DNA of 64,000 bases, taken from contig JAJZZE010000055.1 of the NCBI GenBank assembly GCA_021797735.1, positions 1 to 64,000 on the forward strand, read 5' to 3'. The first letter of the stretch is position 1. Each line of letters begins with the position of its first letter. The translations under genes were made by a program, and so were the position numbers. The DNA comes from Thermoplasmata archaeon (GTDB lineage Archaea; Thermoplasmatota; Thermoplasmata; Thermoplasmatales; Thermoplasmataceae). This document shows positions 16,701 to 25,010 of this stretch, one piece after another. The notes beneath the pieces were generated by a model that made no database searches, was not told where the DNA came from, and saw only the letters and a program-made list of their open reading frames with translations.

Positions 16701-19700
16701 ATGGAAGTAAACATAGATGAAAACATAAAAAAATGGGAAAAAGATATAATAGACACATCAAAAAATAATAAATTATTATATTTTGACAATAAAAACTTTT
16801 TAAGAATATTAACCCCGTCAATGGCATTTCTATTCGATGACATTGTTAACAAGGATAAAAAAATGGCATTTAAATTAAATAACGATGAAACAAGAAAAAA
16901 GGATGAAATTATAATATCAAAAAGAGAGGGTATATTAAAATCATTGAATGAAATACTTTATAATTCAAGAAATGCATTGAAGGAACATGGTTCAAATGTT
17001 TTATACCTGTCTTTTGGTGTCTTAAAATGGTTCGATGAAAACAGTAATGGGGTGGAAACACAGTTATTCTTTGTACCCGTTGAAATCAATAAAAAATTAT
17101 ATGATAATTTTTATCTGGAGTCCATTGAGGGTGAGATATTTTTCAATCCAGTATTAAAGGAAAAACTTGAACAGTTTGGCATAAAGTTTGATTTTAATTT
17201 TGATGAGAATCTTAATATTTCTGAAGCCATTAGAGTTTTTAAATTAATAATAAAGGATTCAAAATGGGTTGTCAGCAATTCTGTTTATCTTGGCATTCTA
17301 TCATTTACAAACAATACAATATACAACGATATAAAAAATAATCACGACCTTATAAAGAATAATGAATTAACAAAATCACTTGCCGGTAATTTAGACATAA
17401 TAAAAACATTAAATGACAAAATGCCTGAAAAAATAGATTATAATATTGATACGGTAATGGATGCAGATTCAAGCCAGCTGAATGCAATATATGCTGCAAG
17501 ATGCGGTGCAAGCTTTATTTTAAACGGTCCACCAGGAACAGGCAAAAGCCAGACAATTGCAAATATAATTGCTGATTCCATGAAAAACAATAAAAGCGTT
17601 TTATTTGTAAGTGAGAAATACGCTGCAATAGACGTTGTTAAAAAACGGCTTGATAAAATAGGCCTTGACAATTATATACTGGAATTCCACGGAAACAAGC
17701 CAAAATCTGAAATAATAAAATCATTTTATAGATCCATAACAGATGAGAACAGCATCATTGAGGAAAAAATGCTGGTGGACAGGTATTCAGATACCATAAA
17801 TAATTATGCCAGGGCTATACATTTAAAAAGGGGGAAATCAAATACAAGCATATATGAGGCATGTGATATTTATCTAAAAAATAAAACAGATTTAACACTA
17901 AAAATAGATGATAAGGTGCTGGAAGTATCAAAGGAAGATCTGGATAATATAGAGTTCCAGCTGGCAGAATTTGATGATTATGCCGACATAATAGAAGATT
18001 ATAATAAAATCCCAGCAGGTTTCAATATAGAGAAATTCAAGGATGATAAGGAGGAATTTTATAAGAGTCTGGAAAATCTGTCATCAAATATTGATAAATT
18101 AACTGAAAATGCGGATTTAATAAATAATGTATTTGGAATTAAAATAGATAATATAAATTCACTTGAAACTATCTATAACATTGTAAATTCCATAAATACG
18201 GAAATAAAACTCAGTGATAATTATTTTAATGATGATTACATAAATGAGTTGTACTCCCTGATAGAAAAATATGATAAAACAAAGTCAGAGTATGATTATA
18301 TGTTAGAGCTACTATCAAAGAAAAGGTCACCCAAATTCTTAAACCTGGATATTTTACAGTTAAGGAATGATTTCAGGAATTTATACAGATCAAAACTAAA
18401 ACGGTTATCATCAAATTATAAGGCATTAATAAAGGAAATAATGGATTTAACGGAGGATAAAAGCAGGGATAGTTATGATGATATATTAAATGATCTTGAT
18501 TATGCCGCAAGAGTAGAGGAAAAAGAGAAAGAGTTAAAATCACTGGAAACCACTATGGAAGAAAAAAACATCTCTGTGAATGAAAAGGCAAGGATATTAT
18601 ATGCAAAAAATATTATAAACATGACAGAAAACATACTGAATGACAGTATTAAAGCCTTCTTTTCAAATTATAATGATATAGATGAAATAGTATTTGTAAA
18701 ATCCCTGTATGAGGAGTTAATAAAAAATATAAATTATTTAGATACAATGTTAGACGGTAACGATCTGCAGTTACTGGGCATTAATGAAATAAAAGCCATT
18801 GTAGATAACATATTATCATTCGACATTGAGAGATATGTTAAGCTGAATGACCTGATAGAGGTAATGAAAAATGCGGGAATAGATGTATCATCAATAATGA
18901 ATGAAAAATTAAAACCCGGATTAATTCTGTCAGCATTCATGTCAGAATTTTATAAAAACTTCATTATGTATTATATAAATAATGATGAAAATTTAAAGGA
19001 TTTCAGGGCATCATCCCACGAAAGGATCATAAATATGTTTATATCATTTGATAAAAAGCGGATAATGATAAATAGAAATAACATAATATATAATTTATAC
19101 AGGAATAAAATGGAGGCATTATCCAGATCTCCTGAAATATCAATGATAATTAAAACAGAAAATTCAAAGAAAAAATACCAGAAACCGGTAAAAAAACTAT
19201 TTGATGAAATCGGCAACTCAGTGTTTAAGCTAAAACCATGTGTAATGACAAGCCCAACAAACGTAAGTTCCTTCTTTGGCAATAAAATGAGCTTTGACCT
19301 GTTAATTTTTGATGAGGCTTCCCAGTTAACACCACCGGAGGCAGTTGGATCATTAATGCGGTCAAAGCAGGTTATTGTTTCGGGTGATACACAGCAGCTG
19401 CCTCCAACATCATTTTTTGAAAATATAAATTCCAGCAAATACAGTGAGGATTATGTTGTTCTTGATAATATTCTGGACCAGTTTGATGCACTGGGGTTAA
19501 ATAAAATATTATTAAAATGGCACTACAGAAGCGTAGATGATAAATTAATAGCATTTTCAAATAAATATTTTTATGACAATTTACTTGAATCATTCCCATC
19601 GGCATATAAAAACCCGGAAGAAACAGGAATAAAATTTATTTATACCGAGGGCATGTATTCGCGTGGCAAGAAAAGGAACAACATAACAGAGGCAAATGAA

Positions 19701-20516
19701 GTTGTAAGGATATTAAAGGAAGAATTAAATTATACAACATCAATAGGCATAGTAACATTGAGTGAATCGCAGAGATCTGCAGTGGAGGATGTTATGCTGA
19801 ATTATTCAAAAAATGATACTGTATTATCAGAAATATTGAATAATGGGGATATTTTTATTAAAAATCTGGAAAATGTCCAGGGTGACGAGAAGGATATAAT
19901 AATTTTAAGCATAGGCTACGGCAAGGATGAAAATGGAAAACTGACAATGAATTTCGGCCCGATAAACACGGCAGGTGGAGAAAAAAGGTTGAATGTTGCA
20001 ATAACGAGGGCAAGAAAAAAGGTTATAATTGTATCATCAATAAAATCAGAGGATATCAGGGTGCCATTAAATTCTGGCAAGGGACCGGATCTGTTAAGGA
20101 AATATATAAATTTTGCAGTAAACAGCAATGTCACTGATTTCAGGGAATTTAAAAATAATGATGAGATAATAAACGATATATCAGATAATCTTGAAAAAAA
20201 TGGCTTTAAAACAGAAAAAAACATAGGTTTTTCAAGAAACAATATAGCCCTGGCTGTAATAGACCCTGAAAACGAAAATCATTATATCATGGGCATAGAA
20301 ACGGATGGAAACATTTATAATAGCATGAAAACTGTTTCGGAAAGGGAAAGAATAAGAAATGAAATATTAAAAGGCCGTGGGTGGAGTTTATACAGGGTCT
20401 GGTCTATAGATTACATAAAAAATCCGGAAAGTGTTTTACACGATATTGTAAACAATATAAACAGGATAAACTTTAAAAATTTAAATGAAAAAAACAGCGC
20501 TGGGAGGGAGATTTGA
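16701..20516 (+). CDS. DUF4011 / superfamily 1 helicase / Vsr-like nuclease protein, putative antiviral
   Basis: The 1271-residue protein starts with a DUF4011-like domain (WEKDIIDTSKNNKLLYFD). Walker A GPPGTGKSQT is near residue 276. A long helical insert follows (about 340-800). The second half of the helicase has LIFDEASQLTPPEA near 866, SGDTQQLPPTSFF near 893, QGDEKDIIILS near 1059 and NVAITRARKKV near 1098. Residues about 1150-1255 form a Vsr/MTES_1575-type endonuclease domain (GIETDGNIY, then ERERIRNEIL, GWSLYRVWSIDY). Proteins with this order are proposed as stand-alone defence helicases in bacteria and archaea. The last six codons and the stop lie inside the opposite-strand tRNA-Ser gene. 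No partner gene is seen. Its target is unknown. Confidence 0.85.
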   Translation: MEVNIDENIKKWEKDIIDTSKNNKLLYFDNKNFLRILTPSMAFLFDDIVNKDKKMAFKLNNDETRKKDEIIISKREGILKSLNEILYNSRNALKEHGSNVLYLSFGVLKWFDENSNGVETQLFFVPVEINKKLYDNFYLESIEGEIFFNPVLKEKLEQFGIKFDFNFDENLNISEAIRVFKLIIKDSKWVVSNSVYLGILSFTNNTIYNDIKNNHDLIKNNELTKSLAGNLDIIKTLNDKMPEKIDYNIDTVMDADSSQLNAIYAARCGASFILNGPPGTGKSQTIANIIADSMKNNKSVLFVSEKYAAIDVVKKRLDKIGLDNYILEFHGNKPKSEIIKSFYRSITDENSIIEEKMLVDRYSDTINNYARAIHLKRGKSNTSIYEACDIYLKNKTDLTLKIDDKVLEVSKEDLDNIEFQLAEFDDYADIIEDYNKIPAGFNIEKFKDDKEEFYKSLENLSSNIDKLTENADLINNVFGIKIDNINSLETIYNIVNSINTEIKLSDNYFNDDYINELYSLIEKYDKTKSEYDYMLELLSKKRSPKFLNLDILQLRNDFRNLYRSKLKRLSSNYKALIKEIMDLTEDKSRDSYDDILNDLDYAARVEEKEKELKSLETTMEEKNISVNEKARILYAKNIINMTENILNDSIKAFFSNYNDIDEIVFVKSLYEELIKNINYLDTMLDGNDLQLLGINEIKAIVDNILSFDIERYVKLNDLIEVMKNAGIDVSSIMNEKLKPGLILSAFMSEFYKNFIMYYINNDENLKDFRASSHERIINMFISFDKKRIMINRNNIIYNLYRNKMEALSRSPEISMIIKTENSKKKYQKPVKKLFDEIGNSVFKLKPCVMTSPTNVSSFFGNKMSFDLLIFDEASQLTPPEAVGSLMRSKQVIVSGDTQQLPPTSFFENINSSKYSEDYVVLDNILDQFDALGLNKILLKWHYRSVDDKLIAFSNKYFYDNLLESFPSAYKNPEETGIKFIYTEGMYSRGKKRNNITEANEVVRILKEELNYTTSIGIVTLSESQRSAVEDVMLNYSKNDTVLSEILNNGDIFIKNLENVQGDEKDIIILSIGYGKDENGKLTMNFGPINTAGGEKRLNVAITRARKKVIIVSSIKSEDIRVPLNSGKGPDLLRKYINFAVNSNVTDFREFKNNDEIINDISDNLEKNGFKTEKNIGFSRNNIALAVIDPENENHYIMGIETDGNIYNSMKTVSERERIRNEILKGRGWSLYRVWSIDYIKNPESVLHDIVNNINRINFKNLNEKNSAGREI

Positions 20517-20581
20517 ACTCCCGGGCTCTTACGAGCACAGGTTTTCCAGACCTGCGTCTTACCAGGCTAGGCTATCCCAGC
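20498..20581 (-). tRNA. tRNA-Ser (GGA)
   Basis: Read on the minus strand, acceptor GCTGGGA pairs with TCCCAGC. The D arm is TAGCCTAGCCTGGTAAGAC. The anticodon loop CTGGAAA closes an AGGT/ACCT stem and gives anticodon GGA. A long variable arm (CTCGTAAGAGC) marks a class II tRNA. The T arm is GGGAGTTCAAATCTCCC. CCA is not encoded. The 3' end overlaps the end of the convergent helicase gene by about 19 bases. Confidence 0.96.
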
Positions 20582-20601
20582 TTCATATCGTAATGCATTT
20601 T

Positions 20602-20611
20602 GTTTATAATA
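20602..20611 (-). promoter_or_regulatory. TATA box for tRNA-Ser (GGA)
   Basis: On the minus strand, ATTATAAACA lies about 25 bases before the tRNA 5' end, the normal archaeal TATA position. It overlaps the 3' end of the Lrp-like gene. Confidence 0.55.
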
Positions 20612-21047
20612 TTCTTTCGAATAGTGGTATTGTTAAACTTTTTTCAACACCATCTAGTGTCCTCAATTTTTCAAGGACGAAATTTGATAGATCCTTCATT
20701 GATTTCTGTGCAGTTAAAATCATAATATCCCAGTCACCGGTTATAATTGATGCAGATATAACGCTATCAAGTTTAGCCAGATTGTTGCATAATGTTCTCT
20801 GATCGGTTTTTGATTTAGAGTCATACTGTATAAGTATATATGATAATACAGAGTAACCAAGTTTTTCATAATTAAGGTCAACTGTATATTTTTTGATAAA
20901 ACCGTCCTTTCTCAATCTCTCCATTCTTTCAAATATTGTGGCCCTGGGTATATTTAATGCATTGGACAGATCAGAAATCTTGTCCCTGCCATGCTCTTTC
21001 AGGTAATCTATTATTTTCACATCTTTTTTATCCACGCTATCAAGCAT
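20604..21047 (-). CDS. Lrp/AsnC-family transcriptional regulator
   Basis: The 147-residue protein starts at MLDSVDKKD. The track extends 37 hydrophobic codons further upstream, which do not belong to the family. The helix-turn-helix ISDLSNALNIPRATIFERMERLRKDGFI occupies about residues 20-50. The C-terminal RAM/ligand domain contains SASIITGDWDIMILTA. Lrp/AsnC proteins bind amino acids and act as oligomers. It is divergent, with a 93-base gap, from an asparagine synthetase, so control of that gene by an amino acid is a reasonable inference. Confidence 0.88.
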   Translation of the reverse strand: MLDSVDKKDVKIIDYLKEHGRDKISDLSNALNIPRATIFERMERLRKDGFIKKYTVDLNYEKLGYSVLSYILIQYDSKSKTDQRTLCNNLAKLDSVISASIITGDWDIMILTAQKSMKDLSNFVLEKLRTLDGVEKSLTIPLFERIL

Positions 21048-21140
21048 AAAATCAAAATGACATGTAAGTATATAAAAGGTTTGTTTTAATAACATAAAAG
21101 CGTATAGAAAATTTATAAATAGCGGTATAATTATATAATT

Positions 21141-22100
21141 ATGGAAACAGTCAATCAAAAAGAAGAATATGTTGTAAGTGAAATAGAGAGTTCAATAAAG
21201 CATCTCTCAGATGAAAGGGTTAAGCATGCGATAGTTGCCCAGGGCTATGTAAGGGAATATGTAATGGATTTCTTAAGATCCCGGGGGTATATTGAAATAC
21301 CACCCATTATAATTTCGCCGTTAACAGACCCATTAAACCATCCAGTATATGATCCAAGAATACATGCATATGGTGGCGATATGTGGATTACAAAAAGTAT
21401 GATATTCCATAAGCAAATAGCCGTGCAGGAATTAAAAAAGATTTTTATAATGTCTCCCAACATAAGGCTGGAACAGGAAGAAAGATCAGCCACCGGCAGG
21501 CATCTGTATGAGTTTTCACAGATAGATGTAGAGGCTTTAGATAAATCACGGGAGGAAATGATGGATCTGGCCGAAGATTTAATTATATACACAATAGATA
21601 GAATAAAGAAGGAGCATCCAGAAGAATTAAAATATTTCCACAGGGAATTACCGGATTATAAAAAACCATTTGATAAAATAACATATGCCGATGCAGAGAA
21701 GAAATATGGCAGGGATTTTGAAAAAAAGCTATCACTGGAAGCAAAATCACCCGTGTGGTTAATAGATATACCGTTAAGGGAAAGAGAGTTCTATGACCGG
21801 GAATATCCAGATAAACCCGGCATATTAAGGGATATGGATTTAATATATCCTGAGGGCTATCAGGAGGCATCATCAGGTGGAGAAAGGGAATTCGAATTAT
21901 CAAAAATACTTGAAAGAATACACAAAAAAGACCAGACAGAAGAACAGTTTAAATGGTTCATAGAACTGGCTAAACACGGAATAAAATTATCAACAGGATT
22001 CGGTATAGGAATTGAAAGATTCACAAGATTTATCTGTGGTGTTGAAAGAATAGAGGATGTATCACCATTTCCAAAAATACCAGGTAAAATATCATTATAA
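21141..22100 (+). CDS. asnA: archaeal asparagine synthetase (AsnRS-like catalytic core)
   Basis: The 319-residue protein is a class II aminoacyl-tRNA synthetase catalytic domain without an N-terminal OB fold. Motif 2 is IRLEQEERSATGRHLYEFSQIDVE and motif 3 is GFGIGIERFTRFI. This matches the archaeal AsnRS paralogue (AS-AR), shown in Pyrococcus to make asparagine from aspartate rather than charge tRNA. A true AsnRS would be about 430 residues with a tRNA-binding domain. An AsnC-like regulator is encoded divergently. The gene overlaps the convergent membrane protein gene by six bases. Confidence 0.85.
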   Translation: METVNQKEEYVVSEIESSIKHLSDERVKHAIVAQGYVREYVMDFLRSRGYIEIPPIIISPLTDPLNHPVYDPRIHAYGGDMWITKSMIFHKQIAVQELKKIFIMSPNIRLEQEERSATGRHLYEFSQIDVEALDKSREEMMDLAEDLIIYTIDRIKKEHPEELKYFHRELPDYKKPFDKITYADAEKKYGRDFEKKLSLEAKSPVWLIDIPLREREFYDREYPDKPGILRDMDLIYPEGYQEASSGGEREFELSKILERIHKKDQTEEQFKWFIELAKHGIKLSTGFGIGIERFTRFICGVERIEDVSPFPKIPGKISL

Positions 22101-22574
22101 ATTTATTGAGGCAATTATAAATAATAACCCTAAGAAAATAAATAAATAATTTACTGCTTTATTATTGTATTTTAAATGCAGAAGGGTAAATCTTTTAAAT
22201 TTATTTCCACTTTTTATAAATATTCCATTACATGTAAATGCATCCAGAAACAAATGTGAAGGACCTGCAAAAAATCCCTGATAGAATACTGCAATTATTT
22301 CACTGTTTATTATAATATTATGATATATATCAAGGGCAAACATTAAAGCAAATGCAGGCATCAAACCAATCATGATGCTGTTATTTATAGAATGTGTCCT
22401 TTTTGTTCTTGTATAAAATCTATTTCTTATTTTATGCCCAAACCTGTCTATTATATAATTTGAGATTACTGATATTATAAATGCCGAAATAAATAAGCCA
22501 AAATTCCCAGAAAATAGTGATCCTATGAATGCCAGCAGGCCAGTTGAAAATATATAGTGTGTTAATAATTTCAT
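22095..22574 (-). CDS. DUF1286-like membrane protein
   Basis: The 159-residue protein, from the Met in MKLLTHYIFSTG, has about five hydrophobic segments. It carries conserved-looking His/Asp positions in THYIFSTG, DRFGHK, RTHS and GPSHLFLDAFTCNGIFI. The pattern resembles archaeal DUF1286 proteins and, more distantly, YdjM-type membrane hydrolases that use His/Asp ligands. Enzymatic activity is only a possibility. It lies between asparagine synthetase and a tRNA-Ser, on the tRNA strand. Confidence 0.6.
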   Translation of the reverse strand: MKLLTHYIFSTGLLAFIGSLFSGNFGLFISAFIISVISNYIIDRFGHKIRNRFYTRTKRTHSINNSIMIGLMPAFALMFALDIYHNIIINSEIIAVFYQGFFAGPSHLFLDAFTCNGIFIKSGNKFKRFTLLHLKYNNKAVNYLFIFLGLLFIIASINL

Positions 22575-22611
22575 GGCATGACATTGTCCTATCATTTTTA
22601 TATTTTTTGAG

Positions 22612-22695
22612 CGCTGGGAGGGAGATTTGAACTCCCGAGCTATTTCTAGCAGTAGATTTCGAATCTACCGTCTTACCGGGCTAGGCTATCCCAGC
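22612..22695 (-). tRNA. tRNA-Ser (CGA)
   Basis: Minus strand: acceptor GCTGGGA/TCCCAGC, D arm TAGCCTAGCCCGGTAAGAC, anticodon stem GTAGA/TCTAC with loop TTCGAAA giving CGA. The variable arm is long (CTAGAAATAG) and the T arm is GGGAGTTCAAATCTCCC. CCA is not encoded. Acceptor and T-arm halves are identical to those of tRNA-Ser(GGA) 2.1 kb away. Confidence 0.96.
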
Positions 22696-22706
22696 TTTAT
22701 TGTGTA

Positions 22707-23108
22707 TCAATTACCTTTATTTAATTTTTCATGTTCCTTTTTCATGCATTTATCCATTATAACATACATATTATTTTTTTCTGCAATATCTTTTGCCTCA
22801 TTATTTATTATTCCCTCCTGCATCCATATAACTTTTGATTTTCCAATTGCTTCATTGACTATTTCTGGAACAAATTCGGGTTTTCTGAATATATCTACCA
22901 CATCGATATTTCTATCTATTGATTTTATATCCTTATATACCTTAATTCCCTGCCATTCTTCTATGTTTGGATTTACCGGTATAATACTGTATCCATTTCT
23001 TAATAAATAGTCGGCAACCAGATAGCTGTACCTGTCAGGTTTATCGGATAATCCAACAACCGCTATGTCCTTATAATTTTTCAATATATATTTTATATCC
23101 ATGCCCAT
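22707..23108 (-). CDS. CoA-binding domain protein (YccU-like)
   Basis: The 133-residue single-domain Rossmann protein has IAVVGLSDKPDRYSYLVADYLLRNGYSIIPVNPN near the N-terminus and VIWMQEGIINNEAKDIAEKNN near residue 95, both typical of the stand-alone CoA_binding_2 family. The family binds CoA; its function is not established. The start may be the third-codon Met. It lies downstream of nothing obvious and is divergent from tfs. Confidence 0.85.
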   Translation of the reverse strand: MGMDIKYILKNYKDIAVVGLSDKPDRYSYLVADYLLRNGYSIIPVNPNIEEWQGIKVYKDIKSIDRNIDVVDIFRKPEFVPEIVNEAIGKSKVIWMQEGIINNEAKDIAEKNNMYVIMDKCMKKEHEKLNKGN

Positions 23109-23175
23109 ATATAGGCAATTTTTATTTAAACCTTCTATCTAAATAAATTTAAATATTTTTCTGTAATACTTATTA

Positions 23176-23481
23176 ATGTTCTGTCCTAAGTGTGGTTCAT
23201 TAATGACTCCAAATAAAGATAAATATGTATGTAATAGTTGTGGATATGAAGTTTTAAAGGAGGGTGTTACAAGCCAGAGGATAACATCACGGAGTTCGGA
23301 TAAGGAGATTGTAATGGTTGCAAAGGAGGTTAGTGCAGAACCACTGGATAGCGATGCTGTATGCCCCAAATGCCACCATACCGGTGCATACTATCTATTA
23401 AAGCAAACAAGGTCGGCCGATGAGCCAGAAACAAAATTCTATACCTGTGAATCATGTGGACACAGATGGAGAGAATACTAA
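23176..23481 (+). CDS. tfs: transcription elongation factor TFS
   Basis: The 101-residue archaeal TFIIS/RpoM-like protein has an N-terminal zinc ribbon (CPKCG, then CNSCG) and a C-terminal zinc ribbon (CPKCHHTGA, then CESCGHRW). The acidic catalytic loop is RSADEPETKFYTC. TFS enters the RNA polymerase secondary channel and stimulates cleavage of backtracked transcripts. It is the first gene ahead of srp54, with a 49-base gap. Confidence 0.95.
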   Translation: MFCPKCGSLMTPNKDKYVCNSCGYEVLKEGVTSQRITSRSSDKEIVMVAKEVSAEPLDSDAVCPKCHHTGAYYLLKQTRSADEPETKFYTCESCGHRWREY

Positions 23482-23530
23482 AATCTTTACGAATTAGATA
23501 AAACTAAATATTATTTTTAAATGTTTAATT

Positions 23531-24901
23531 ATGGTTCTTGAAAGTTTATCAGATTCATTAAAGGGTATAATACGAAAAGTATCAGGTGCAAGTTATATAG
23601 ATAAGGATACCATAAAGGATGTTACTAAGGACATTCAAAGGGCTTTATTAAAGGCAGATGTAAATGTAAAGCTTGTTTTAAAATTAACAAATACCGTTCA
23701 GGAAAGGGCGTTAAATGAAAAACCACCTGCAGGCATGACAAATCAGGACTATATTATAAGGATTATCTATGATGAACTATTAAAAATTCTTGGAGAGAAT
23801 GCAAACTTTGAACTGAAGCCGCAGACAATAATGCTTGTGGGTTTATATGGTAATGGAAAAACAACAACAGCAGGCAAATTAGCGAAACTATTTATGAAAA
23901 AAGGTTTTTCTGCAGGTTTAATAGCAGCTGATGTCCACAGGCCCGGTGCATATGAACAGCTGTACCAGATATCAAAGGGCATAAATTCAAAATTTTATGG
24001 TGAAAAGGGCGAAAAAAGCGCATTAAAAATAGTTAAAAATGGTATAAAGGAACTGGATACCAAAATAAAAATTATAGATACCAGTGGCAGGGATTCCCTT
24101 GATGATGAATTAATAAACGAGGTTAGGGAAATAAAGGAAAAAATAAAGCCAGATAATGTTTTGTTTGTTATAGATGCAACGCTGGGCCAGCAGGCTGGTC
24201 CACAGGCTGCAGCACTGAACAATGCGGTAAACATAAATGGTGTTATAATTACCAAGATGGATGGTACTGGAAAGGCTGGAGGTGCTTTAAGTGCAGTTGC
24301 CGATATAAAATCCCCGGTTTATTTTATAGGTACAGGCGAGCATGTGGATGACCTTGAAATATTCAATCCAAAAAAATTCCTGTCAAGATTACTGGGTATG
24401 GGCGATATTGATGCCCTGATGGAGGCCGTTAAGGAAACAAACCTCACAGAGGAAGAGGCGGAGGAATCTCTGGAAAAATTGATGTCTGGCAAATTCAATT
24501 TAATGGATATGTATGATGTCTGGGAAAAGTTTTCTAAACCCGGTCTGCTGAAAAAAATATTTGGATCCCTACCATTAGCTAAACTTCCCGGCGGGAATAA
24601 GATAGATGAATCGCAGATAGACCAGGCTGATGTGAAATTAAAATTATACAGGGTTGTATTAGATTCAATGACGTTTGATGAATTAGAAAATCCCGATTTA
24701 CTGAATGCAAAAAGGATAAAAAGGGTGGCAATGGGATCAGGCAAGGGAGAGGCGAACGTCCGTGAATTATTAAAAGAATACCGCGGAATGAAGAACAATC
24801 TGAAAATGATGAAGGGCAACAGGAATTTCAGAAAACTGTTAAAATCACAGATAAAGGGCGGGGACTTTAGCCTGGATAACATGGGTTTAGATACGAAATA
24901 A
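23531..24901 (+). CDS. srp54: signal recognition particle protein SRP54
   Basis: The 456-residue protein has an N domain (1-90), a G domain with GLYGNGKTTTAGKLA near residue 100, DTSGRD and TKMDGTGKAGGALS, and a Met-rich M domain from about 300 (RIKRVAMGSGKGEANVRELL, then MKNNLKMMKG). It targets ribosomes making membrane proteins to the translocon, together with the 7S RNA encoded at 51.3-51.6 kb. The P-loop variant YGNG instead of the usual QGSG is worth noting. Length is typical. Confidence 0.96.
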   Translation: MVLESLSDSLKGIIRKVSGASYIDKDTIKDVTKDIQRALLKADVNVKLVLKLTNTVQERALNEKPPAGMTNQDYIIRIIYDELLKILGENANFELKPQTIMLVGLYGNGKTTTAGKLAKLFMKKGFSAGLIAADVHRPGAYEQLYQISKGINSKFYGEKGEKSALKIVKNGIKELDTKIKIIDTSGRDSLDDELINEVREIKEKIKPDNVLFVIDATLGQQAGPQAAALNNAVNINGVIITKMDGTGKAGGALSAVADIKSPVYFIGTGEHVDDLEIFNPKKFLSRLLGMGDIDALMEAVKETNLTEEEAEESLEKLMSGKFNLMDMYDVWEKFSKPGLLKKIFGSLPLAKLPGGNKIDESQIDQADVKLKLYRVVLDSMTFDELENPDLLNAKRIKRVAMGSGKGEANVRELLKEYRGMKNNLKMMKGNRNFRKLLKSQIKGGDFSLDNMGLDTK

Positions 24902-25010
24902 ACTTATAATAACATTCATTTTACAGCACTGGATTTATGATTATATTTAATAATTTACTTATAGTTCCATTCAGGTAAGTTAAAAAATAATAATATAATA
25001 AAAATTTATT

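Noticed and set aside
20604-21158. Upstream-extended start of the Lrp/AsnC gene
   Set aside because: The 37 extra residues are hydrophobic and foreign to the family, and would occupy the shared promoter.
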